Shown here one piece after another: positions 29,163 through 36,046 of a DNA stretch of 64,000 nucleotides (position 1 is its first letter; every line of letters begins with the position of its first letter). This DNA comes from Chromobacterium paludis (GTDB taxonomy: Bacteria > Pseudomonadota > Gammaproteobacteria > Burkholderiales > Chromobacteriaceae). The notes under the pieces were generated by a model. The model ran no database searches. It was not told the origin of the DNA and was given only the letters and a program-made list of their open reading frames with translations. The position numbers were made by a program, and so were the translations under genes. Where the stretch lies: NCBI RefSeq assembly GCF_008275125.1, contig NZ_CP043473.1, positions 248,001-312,000 of the forward strand, in the 5' to 3' direction.

Positions 29163-32100
29163 GTGAGAACCACACCATGGGTGGAGGAGGGGCTGGTTTT
29201 CCTGGGCGTTGTCATCGGCGTGGGGTTATGGCCGCATTCTCCCCAGGCGGCGTTGACGTTGGCGAGCTTTTTGCCGCATGGCCTGTTTGCCTGGCAACTG
29301 GTGGCGCGCGGCGCGCGCCGCAGCTGGTGGTGGCCGCTGGCGGCGATGTTGCCGGCCGCCTGGCTGATGCCGCCGGCTTGGGCGGCCTGGTTGGCCGGCT
29401 CTATGTATCTGATTCCGCCCGGGCTGCGGCTGGGCCGGCAGGTCATTTGGCGGGCGCGTCCGGCATCGCCGCATGAGCTGCGCGATTTGCTGCTGACGCT
29501 GATCGCCTATCCGGCGCCCTTGGTGACCGGTTTGCTGGGCTGTTATGTATGGCTGTCCGGCAGCGGCCGCATCGGCCCCGGCGCCTGGGCCTGGCAATGC
29601 TGGGCAGCGCTGGCTTCGGCGCTTTTTCTGTGCGTGCCGCTGGCGCGCCCGGCGCCGCAAGCCATCACGCGCATCGTGCGCCTGGAGTTGATGCTGATCT
29701 TGGCCCTGGTGGCGGGCGGCGCGGCCTTGCTGCACTCCAGCGCCATTCATTTGAACATTCCCAGCCAGCTGTTGTTTTTCCCCTTCATCCTGTGGGCCGC
29801 CTGCCGCACCAGTCTGGGCGGCGCCGCGTTGACCGCGGGCATGGTGGCGGTGGCCCTGTCTCTGGCGGCGCCGGAGCAGGACGCGGTCAATCTGGCTGTG
29901 ATCGGCAATGTTTCCACGGATTTACTGCTGGCCTTGGCCCTGAACCTGTCCGGCCTGTTGGTGGCCATTCTGATGGATGGTCACCGCGCGGACGAGGCCG
30001 CGCTGAAGACCTTCCGCGCCCGCATCGAGTCCCTGGTCAACAACAGTCCCACCATGATGTCGCTGAAAGACATGGATGGCCGCTATCTGCTGGTCAATGC
30101 GGCTTACGCCAAGCGGGTTGGCGTTTCGGTGCGCGAGTTGATCGGGCGGCGGCCCGAGGATGTGTTCGACGAAGACGACGCCAGGCAGATCCGCGAGCAG
30201 GACCAGCAGGTGTTGAGCTTGTTGACGCCGCGCCAGTTCGAGGAACATTTCTCGCTCAACGGCGTGGAAACCTATCTCTTGGCCTCCAAGTTCCCGTTGT
30301 TCGACGCCGAGGGCCGGCCGGCCGGCGTGGGCAGCGTGGATGCGGACGTCACCCTGAACAAGCGCGAGCAGAAGGCGAAGCGCGAGGCCGAGGAGCGTTA
30401 TCTGGCCTTGGTGGAACAATCGCTGGTCGGCATCTACATCATGCAAGACGAGAAGCTGGCCTATGTGAACCCCAAGCTGGCCGAGATCATGGACTACCAG
30501 CCGGGAGAGATGGTGGGCATGACCATGCCGCAGCTCCTGGTGCCCGGCGAGGCGGTGCGGTTGCGCCAGCAATTGCTGCGGCGCTTCCGCGAGAATATTT
30601 CTGTCATGCATTACGCCACGCGCGGCCTGCGCAAAGACGGCGTGGTGGTGGACCTGGAGGTGCATAGCCGGCTGTTCGAGCTGGAAGGCCGCAAAGCGGT
30701 GATAGGCGTGGTGATGGACATTTCCGAGCGCCTGCTGGCCGACAATAATCTGCGGCTGGCGGCCAAGGTGTTCGAAAACTCGGCCGAAGGGATTTTGATC
30801 CTGGACGCGGCGGCGCGCATCATCGCCGTCAACGACGCCTTCACCCGCATCACCGGCTACGTGGAGGAAGAGGCGCTGGGCAAGGCTTCGCGCATTTTCA
30901 AACAAGGCGAGCGCGAGCGCGAAAGCATGCTGGAGGCGCTGGCCGGCAGCGGCTACTGGCACGGCGAGATGCGCGATCGGCGCAAGAGCGGCGAATGGTA
31001 TCCGGCCGAGCTGTCCATTTCCGCGCTGCGCGACGAGAACGACGAGCTATGCAACTACGTGGCGGTGTTTTCCGACATCACCCAGCGCAAAGAGGCGGAG
31101 GCGCGGCTGCAGTTCCTGGCCAACCATGACCCGCTGACGCGGCTGCCCAACCGCAGCAGCCTGACGGCCCAGCTGGACGAGGCCCTGCTGCGCATGGGCA
31201 GCCAGGGCGGGCAGCTGGCGGTGATGTTCATCGACCTGGACCGCTTCAAGCTGATCAACGACTCCTTCGGCCACCAGGCCGGCGACCAGCTGCTGTGCGA
31301 GATCGCCTTGCGCTTGGCGCGCGTGGTGGGCGAGCGCGGCATGCTGGCGCGTTTGGGCGGCGACGAGTTCACCCTGCTGATGAGCGGCTTCGACAACCAC
31401 ACCCAGCTGGCCGAAGTGGCGTCGGACATCCTGGCGGAGCTGGGGCTGCCCCTGAGCCTGGAGTCGCACGAGGTGTTCATCACCGGCAGCATAGGCATCA
31501 GCGTGTTCCCGCATGACGGCCGCGACGCGCAGACGCTGCTGAAAAACGCCGACGTGGCGATGTACCGCGCCAAGGAGGCCGGCAAGAATACCTACCAGTT
31601 CTTCGATCCCGGCATGAATACCCAGACCTTCGAACGGCTGCTGCTGGAAAACGGCCTGCGCATGGCGCTGGAACGCGGCGAGTTCGAGCTGCACTTCCAG
31701 CCGCAGCTGTCGGCCGATACGCGCAGGCTGCATGGCGCGGAAGTGCTGCTGCGCTGGCGCCATCCGCAGCTGGGCCTGGTGCCGCCGGTGCGCTTCATCG
31801 CCCTGGCCGAGGAAACCGGCCTGATCAAGCCGATAGGCGACTGGGTGCTGGCCGAGGCTTGCCGCCAGCTGGCCGCCTGGGACCGCGAGGGGCTGGCGGT
31901 GCCGCGGCTGGCGGTCAACTTGTCGCCGCGCCAGTTTGGCCAGCCCACCCTGCTGGACAAGGTGGCGGACGCGCTGCGCGAGGCGGGCCTGGCGGCGGAG
32001 CGGCTGGAGCTGGAAATCACCGAGAGCATGATCATGCAGAACCCGAACGAGGTGGTGGGCCTGCTGAGCAAGCTGAAGAGCCTGGGCGTGTGGCTGTCCA

Positions 32101-32420
32101 TCGACGATTTCGGCACCGGTTATTCCTCGCTGTCCCACCTGAAGCGCTTCCCGCTGGACACGCTGAAGATTGATCAGTCCTTTGTCGAGGGGCTGCCGGA
32201 CGACGGCGACAACGCCGCCATCGCCGAGGCCATCCTGGCCATGGCCAAGAAACTGAAATTCCACGTGGTGGCGGAAGGCGTGGAAAACGAGGCGCAGGCG
32301 GCCTTCCTGCAGAGCAAGGGCTGCCATACCCTGCAGGGCTACCATTTCAGCCGGCCGCTGCCGGCGGCGGACTTTGCCGCCCTGGTGTCGGGCTGGCAGC
32401 GCGAGGCCGCGCCGGTCTAG
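29163..32420 (+). CDS. MASE1-PAS-PAS-PAS-GGDEF-EAL cyclic di-GMP protein
   Basis: A 1085-residue membrane signalling protein. Residues 1-265 hold about eight hydrophobic segments ending in a MASE1-like sequence ('FPFILWAACRTSLGGAAL'). Three PAS domains follow (starting near 278, 405 and 530). The GGDEF domain has intact GGDEF at about 732-736 but no RxxD I-site five residues before it. The EAL domain begins near 840, with 'GAEVLLRWRHP' (EVL variant), 'EITESMIM', 'IDDFGTGYSSLSHLKRFP' and 'KIDQSFV', all the metal-binding and catalytic elements, so phosphodiesterase activity is likely. GTG start at 29163 with GAAGGA upstream. The net direction of activity is unknown. Stand-alone gene. Confidence 0.92.
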   Translation: MRTTPWVEEGLVFLGVVIGVGLWPHSPQAALTLASFLPHGLFAWQLVARGARRSWWWPLAAMLPAAWLMPPAWAAWLAGSMYLIPPGLRLGRQVIWRARPASPHELRDLLLTLIAYPAPLVTGLLGCYVWLSGSGRIGPGAWAWQCWAALASALFLCVPLARPAPQAITRIVRLELMLILALVAGGAALLHSSAIHLNIPSQLLFFPFILWAACRTSLGGAALTAGMVAVALSLAAPEQDAVNLAVIGNVSTDLLLALALNLSGLLVAILMDGHRADEAALKTFRARIESLVNNSPTMMSLKDMDGRYLLVNAAYAKRVGVSVRELIGRRPEDVFDEDDARQIREQDQQVLSLLTPRQFEEHFSLNGVETYLLASKFPLFDAEGRPAGVGSVDADVTLNKREQKAKREAEERYLALVEQSLVGIYIMQDEKLAYVNPKLAEIMDYQPGEMVGMTMPQLLVPGEAVRLRQQLLRRFRENISVMHYATRGLRKDGVVVDLEVHSRLFELEGRKAVIGVVMDISERLLADNNLRLAAKVFENSAEGILILDAAARIIAVNDAFTRITGYVEEEALGKASRIFKQGERERESMLEALAGSGYWHGEMRDRRKSGEWYPAELSISALRDENDELCNYVAVFSDITQRKEAEARLQFLANHDPLTRLPNRSSLTAQLDEALLRMGSQGGQLAVMFIDLDRFKLINDSFGHQAGDQLLCEIALRLARVVGERGMLARLGGDEFTLLMSGFDNHTQLAEVASDILAELGLPLSLESHEVFITGSIGISVFPHDGRDAQTLLKNADVAMYRAKEAGKNTYQFFDPGMNTQTFERLLLENGLRMALERGEFELHFQPQLSADTRRLHGAEVLLRWRHPQLGLVPPVRFIALAEETGLIKPIGDWVLAEACRQLAAWDREGLAVPRLAVNLSPRQFGQPTLLDKVADALREAGLAAERLELEITESMIMQNPNEVVGLLSKLKSLGVWLSIDDFGTGYSSLSHLKRFPLDTLKIDQSFVEGLPDDGDNAAIAEAILAMAKKLKFHVVAEGVENEAQAAFLQSKGCHTLQGYHFSRPLPAADFAALVSGWQREAAPV

Positions 32421-32444
32421 CTGGGCCGGCGGGCGGCTTGCGGC

Positions 32445-32481
32445 TACAATGGCGGGAATTGTGAATTAGAGAATCCCCGCC
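32445..32481 (+). promoter_or_regulatory. rlmB promoter -10 and start-proximal inverted repeat
   Basis: TACAAT at 32445-32450 is a good -10 match. Just after it, GGCGGGAATT (32451-32460) and AATCCCCGCC (32472-32481) form a 10-bp inverted repeat with one mismatch that ends at the base before the rlmB ATG. It could enclose the ribosome binding region in a stem-loop. Confidence 0.45.
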
Positions 32482-33231
32482 ATGAGCAATAAACGCCTGA
32501 TACACGGCTTCCACGCCATCAACGCCCGCCTGTGGCAAAACCCCAAGAGCGTGCTGGAGATCTGGCTGGCCGGCGGCCGTCACGATGCCCGCGCCAAGGC
32601 GGTGCTGGACAAGGCCAGCGAGGAGAAGATCAAGCTGCACATCGTGGACAAGGAGCGCCTGGACTCGATGAGCGGCAACGCGCGCCACCAGGGCGTGGTG
32701 GCGATGATAGACGCCAGCATGAACTACGTGACCCTGGACGACGTGCTGGAAAACCTGGCGGAGCCGCCGCTGCTGCTGATCCTGGACGGCGTCACCGACC
32801 CGCACAATCTGGGCGCCTGCCTGCGCGTGGCCGACGCCATGGGCGCGCACGCCGTGATCGCGCCCAAGGACCGCTCCGCCACGCTGAACGCCACCGTATC
32901 CAAGGTGGCCTGCGGCGCGGCCGAAGTGGTGCCCTACATCACGGTGACCAATCTGGCGCGCACCTTGCGCGACCTGAAGGACGCCGGCGTGTGGATAGCC
33001 GGCACCACCATGGAAGCCGACACCGACCTCTACCACTTCGACGCCGCCGGCCCGCTGGCCTGGGTCATGGGCGCCGAGGGCGAGGGCATGCGCCGCCTGA
33101 CGCGCGAGCATTGCGACGTGCTGGTGTCCATCCCCATGTTCGGCACCGTGGAAAGCCTGAACGTGTCGGTGTCGTCCGGCATGGTGTTGTCGGAAAGCCG
33201 CCGCCAGCGCGTGTTGAAGGCGCAGGGCTGA
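32482..33231 (+). CDS. rlmB: 23S rRNA (guanosine-2251-2'-O)-methyltransferase
   Basis: A 249-residue SPOUT-class (TrmH family) methyltransferase that methylates G2251 in the peptidyl-transferase P-loop. It has an N-terminal substrate-binding domain ('[23 protein letters not shown]') and the knotted catalytic domain with '[20 protein letters not shown]', '[13 protein letters not shown]' and '[18 protein letters not shown]', the three SpoU motifs. Length matches RlmB. Single gene with terminator at 33245-33272. Confidence 0.95.
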   Translation: MSNKRLIHGFHAINARLWQNPKSVLEIWLAGGRHDARAKAVLDKASEEKIKLHIVDKERLDSMSGNARHQGVVAMIDASMNYVTLDDVLENLAEPPLLLILDGVTDPHNLGACLRVADAMGAHAVIAPKDRSATLNATVSKVACGAAEVVPYITVTNLARTLRDLKDAGVWIAGTTMEADTDLYHFDAAGPLAWVMGAEGEGMRRLTREHCDVLVSIPMFGTVESLNVSVSSGMVLSESRRQRVLKAQG

Positions 33232-33244
33232 GTTCTCTGCTGAT

Positions 33245-33272
33245 GAAAAAGGCCGCTGCGAGCGGCCTTTTT
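33245..33272. terminator. Bidirectional Rho-independent terminator
   Basis: AAAAAGGCCGCT and AGCGGCCTTTTT form a 12-bp stem with a 3-base loop. It separates convergent rlmB and the LysR gene, whose stop codon is at its right edge. Confidence 0.9.
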
Positions 33273-34162
33273 CATCCCTGCCCGCCCAGCCTTTCCCGCG
33301 TCAGCGCCAACCAGGCGCGCGCGGCGTGGGACAGGTAGCCGCCGCGTTGCCAGATCAGGCCCAGGTGCCAATACAGCCGGCTGTCGTGCAGCGGGATCAC
33401 GTCGTATTGCGCGCGGTCCAGCCGCGCGACGATGCTGCGCGGCAGCAGGGTGACCCCCAGATTGGCCCCCACCAGCTCCACGATGAAGTCCCAGTGCGCG
33501 CTGCGGCCGACGATATTGGGCGTCTTGCCCAGGTCGCGGAAGGCGTCGCTGACGCGGCGGCTTAGCGTGAAGTCGTCCGGGTACAGCACCAGCGGCTGGT
33601 CGGCGATGTCCGCCAGGCGCACCATGGCCTGGCTCTGCCAGCGCGAGCCGGCCGCGGCCACCAGGCATAGCGGGTCGCGCACCACGGAGTAATGCTCGAA
33701 CAGCTGGCTGTCCACCGGCAGCACCGCCACGCCGATTTCCAGATCGCCGCTCTTGATGCGGTTTTCTATCGCCAGCGCGCCGTCTTCCACCATTTTCAAT
33801 TCGATCTGCGGGTAGAGCCGGCGGTAGTGGCTGACCACCGGCGCGAAGAAGGCCACGCCCACCATGGGCGGCAGGCCCACCACCAGCTCGCCGCGGCTGA
33901 GGCCGGACAGATCGGTCAGCTCGCTCTTCAGCTGCTGCATGGCGGACAGCACGTCCAGCCCGCGCTCATAGGTGACGCGGCCGGCGTCGGTTAGCCGGAA
34001 GCTGCGGCCTTCGCGCAGGATCAGCGGCATGCCCAGTTCCTCTTCCAGCTGCTTCACCATTTTGCTGATGGTGGGCTGGGTGACGAATAAGGCGTCGGCG
34101 GCGCGGGTGAAGCTTTGGCATTTCACCAGTTCGACAAAGTAGCGCAGGGCGCGGATGTCCAT
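33272..34162 (-). CDS. LysR-family regulator, CidR-like
   Basis: A 296-residue LysR protein with helix-turn-helix 'FVELVKCQSFTRAADALFVTQPTISKMV' and a C-terminal effector domain ('GLPPMVGVAFFAPVVSHYRRLYP'). It is divergent from cidA/lrgB-type genes, with 104 bases between starts, which is the arrangement of CidR in other bacteria, where acetate or pyruvate-linked signals induce the membrane proteins. The AT-rich spacer around 34170-34205 is a plausible operator. The CidR role is inferred from context. Confidence 0.85.
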   Translation of the reverse strand: MDIRALRYFVELVKCQSFTRAADALFVTQPTISKMVKQLEEELGMPLILREGRSFRLTDAGRVTYERGLDVLSAMQQLKSELTDLSGLSRGELVVGLPPMVGVAFFAPVVSHYRRLYPQIELKMVEDGALAIENRIKSGDLEIGVAVLPVDSQLFEHYSVVRDPLCLVAAAGSRWQSQAMVRLADIADQPLVLYPDDFTLSRRVSDAFRDLGKTPNIVGRSAHWDFIVELVGANLGVTLLPRSIVARLDRAQYDVIPLHDSRLYWHLGLIWQRGGYLSHAARAWLALTRERLGGQG

Positions 34163-34266
34163 TTTCCATTCCTGTTTGGAATTGTAATGATAATTTTAAT
34201 TCATTTTTAGAATGGATGGCGGCTCGCTATACTGGCTGCAAGTTCTGAATTGATGGAAGCCGAATC

Positions 34267-34710
34267 ATGGCCCGCCGCCTGTTTTCCCGCCTGATGCCGC
34301 TGTTGCAAACCTCTAGCCAGGTTGCGCTGCTGAGCCTGGTGTGGCTGGCGGCCAGCCAGCTGAGCCACCGCTTCTTGCCGGCGATGCCTGCCGGCGTGCT
34401 GGGCATGCTGCTGGTGTTGGCCGGCTTCGGTTCCGGCCTGTTGCCGGTGGACTGGTTCCGCCATGGCGCGCGCTGGCTGCTGGCGGAGATGCTGTTGTTC
34501 TTCATCCCGGCGGTGGTGGCGGTGGTGCAGTATCCGCAAGTGATTGTATCCGCCGGCGCCCGTTTATTGCTGGTGATCGTCGCCTCCACCGCGTTGGTGA
34601 TGGCGGTGACCGCCCTGGTGGTGGACCGTTGCTATCGGCTGGAAGTCTGGATGCGCCGCCGCGCCAGCAATCGCAAGGCGCAGATGGGGGCGGAAGTCCA
34701 TGGAACATGA
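34267..34710 (+). CDS. CidA/LrgA-family holin-like protein
   Basis: A 147-residue inner-membrane protein with four hydrophobic segments and the CidA/LrgA signature in the middle: 'RFLPAMPAGVLGMLLVLAGF' followed by 'WLLAEMLLFFIPAVVAVVQYP'. Members are small-metabolite (pyruvate/acetate related) transport or holin-like partners of LrgB/CidB proteins. The reading frame overlaps the next gene by 11 bases, so both are translated together. The LysR gene upstream is divergent. Confidence 0.9.
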   Translation: MARRLFSRLMPLLQTSSQVALLSLVWLAASQLSHRFLPAMPAGVLGMLLVLAGFGSGLLPVDWFRHGARWLLAEMLLFFIPAVVAVVQYPQVIVSAGARLLLVIVASTALVMAVTALVVDRCYRLEVWMRRRASNRKAQMGAEVHGT

Positions 34711-35383
34711 GATTGCCTTGATCTCCTTCGTACTCACCGTGGTGCTGTACTGGGTGGTCAAGAAGTATTACCTGAAAACGCGAAGCTGGTGGAGCACGCC
34801 GATTCTGGCGGTGCCGCTCTTGATCATCGGCCTGGTGGTGTTGGCCAGGGTGCCTTATGCCACTTACTTCGCCGATACGCGTTGGCTGACCTGGCTGCTG
34901 GGGCCGGCCACGGTGGCGTTTGCGGTGCCGATTTACGAACAGCGCGCCATCATGCGCCGCCACTGGCTGTCCTTGAGCTGCGGCGTATTGGCGGCGATAC
35001 CGGTGGCGGTGGTCAGTTCGGTGGCGCTGGCGCGCTGGCTGGATTTGTCGGAAACGATGCAGAAGAGCCTGGCGCCGCGTTCCATCAGCACGCCGTTCGC
35101 CTTGGCCGCGGCGCATGCGCTGGGCGGCTCGGCTGATTTGACGGCCTTGTTCGTAGTGGTGACCGGAGTGTGCGGAATGATGTTGGGACAATTGATGCTG
35201 GCGGTGCTGCCGATACGCTCCGCCCTGGCGCGCGGCGCCTTGTTCGGCGCGGCGGCCCATGCGGCCGGCACGGCCAAGGCCAATGAGATAGGCGCCGAGG
35301 AAGGCGTGGTGGCCAGTTTGACCATGATGCTGGCGGGCGTGGCGACGGTATTTGCCGCGCCGCTGATCGGATACTGGTTGTAA
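34700..35383 (+). CDS. LrgB/CidB-family membrane protein
   Basis: A 227-residue protein with about seven membrane segments and the LrgB signature 'KSLAPRSISTPFALAAAHAL' together with 'RGALFGAAAHAAGTAKANEIG'. It is the usual partner of the CidA-like protein encoded upstream, with which it overlaps by 11 bases. The pair is thought to influence murein hydrolase activity or pyruvate transport depending on species. A terminator follows at 35463-35495. Confidence 0.93.
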   Translation: MEHEIALISFVLTVVLYWVVKKYYLKTRSWWSTPILAVPLLIIGLVVLARVPYATYFADTRWLTWLLGPATVAFAVPIYEQRAIMRRHWLSLSCGVLAAIPVAVVSSVALARWLDLSETMQKSLAPRSISTPFALAAAHALGGSADLTALFVVVTGVCGMMLGQLMLAVLPIRSALARGALFGAAAHAAGTAKANEIGAEEGVVASLTMMLAGVATVFAAPLIGYWL

Positions 35384-35459
35384 AGAGTTTGTGTTGTGAC
35401 CTGATTGCCGGTGGGGTGGCGATCAGTGGGTTTCTCCTCTGCCCCAAAACGAGCGTTGA

Positions 35460-35966
35460 CTACGGCCGGCCCTTTTGGGTCCGGCCATTTTTTTTGGCCG
35501 CGTGGTCGTGATCGCGGCTGTGGCCGTGGTTGTCCTGGCCAAAGGGCGTGTGGCAGACGCAGGGTTCGCCCTCTGCCGCCTCCACCAGGGTTTGCAGGAT
35601 GCCGCAATCGGCCGCCGCGTGGCTGGTGTGGCATTTGTCGCGCAAGGCTAGCAGCTGCTGTTCCAGCAGCCGCAACGCCTCCACTTGCTGGTGCACCTTG
35701 GCGATCTGCTGGTCTATCAGCAGATTGATGTCCTCGCAGCCGTGCTGGTGGTCGGCCTTGAACGCCGCCAGGTGGCGGATGTCGGCCAGCGACATGCCCA
35801 GCGAGCGGCAATGCAGGATGAAGTTCAGCTCGCCCAGCTGTTCCGCGTTGTAATGGCGGTAGCCGGAGGCCGAGCGCTGCGGCGCGGACAACAGGCCCTC
35901 GCGCTCGTAATAGCGTATGGTTTCCACCTCGCAGCCGGTTTTCTTGGCCAGTTCCCCGATCAGCAT
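35460..35966 (-). CDS. cadR: MerR-family metal regulator (CadR/PbrR type)
   Basis: A 168-residue regulator. The winged helix-turn-helix at residues 1-70 ('IGELAKKTGCEVETIRYYER') is followed by a dimerisation helix. The metal-site Cys residues typical of the CadR/PbrR group are at 77, 112 and 121, and a His-rich tail 'NHGHSRDHDHAAKK' follows, as in Pseudomonas CadR. It is divergent from a P-type metal ATPase and an ideal MerR-type promoter lies in the spacer. It senses Cd, Pb or Zn; the exact metal is not decidable. Its last dozen codons run through a terminator hairpin serving the convergent lrgB gene. Confidence 0.9.
   Translation of the reverse strand: MLIGELAKKTGCEVETIRYYEREGLLSAPQRSASGYRHYNAEQLGELNFILHCRSLGMSLADIRHLAAFKADHQHGCEDINLLIDQQIAKVHQQVEALRLLEQQLLALRDKCHTSHAAADCGILQTLVEAAEGEPCVCHTPFGQDNHGHSRDHDHAAKKNGRTQKGRP
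35463..35495 (+). terminator. Terminator of cidA-lrgB
   Basis: GGCCGG (35464-35469) pairs with CCGGCC (35481-35486), extended inward by CCC/GGG around a T-rich loop, followed by A and eight T (35488-35495). On the other strand the same bases encode the C-terminal tail of the CadR-like protein. Confidence 0.8.
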
Positions 35967-35988
35967 GATGCCTCCCGATCAAAAACGC

Positions 35989-36019
35989 TTGACCCTGTAG
36001 TCACTTCAGGGTGTGCAAT
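35989..36019 (+). promoter_or_regulatory. MerR-type promoter/operator for the metal ATPase
   Basis: TTGACC (-35, 35989-35994) and TGCAAT (-10, 36014-36019) are separated by 19 bp, the stretched spacing expected of MerR-activated promoters. Between them lies a dyad: ACCCTGTAGT (35992-36001) against ACTTCAGGGT (36003-36012), 9 of 10 positions matching. It is 27 bases before the ATPase ATG. Confidence 0.85.
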
Positions 36020-36046
36020 GCGCTCAGACTATCAAGGGAGGCGCAT

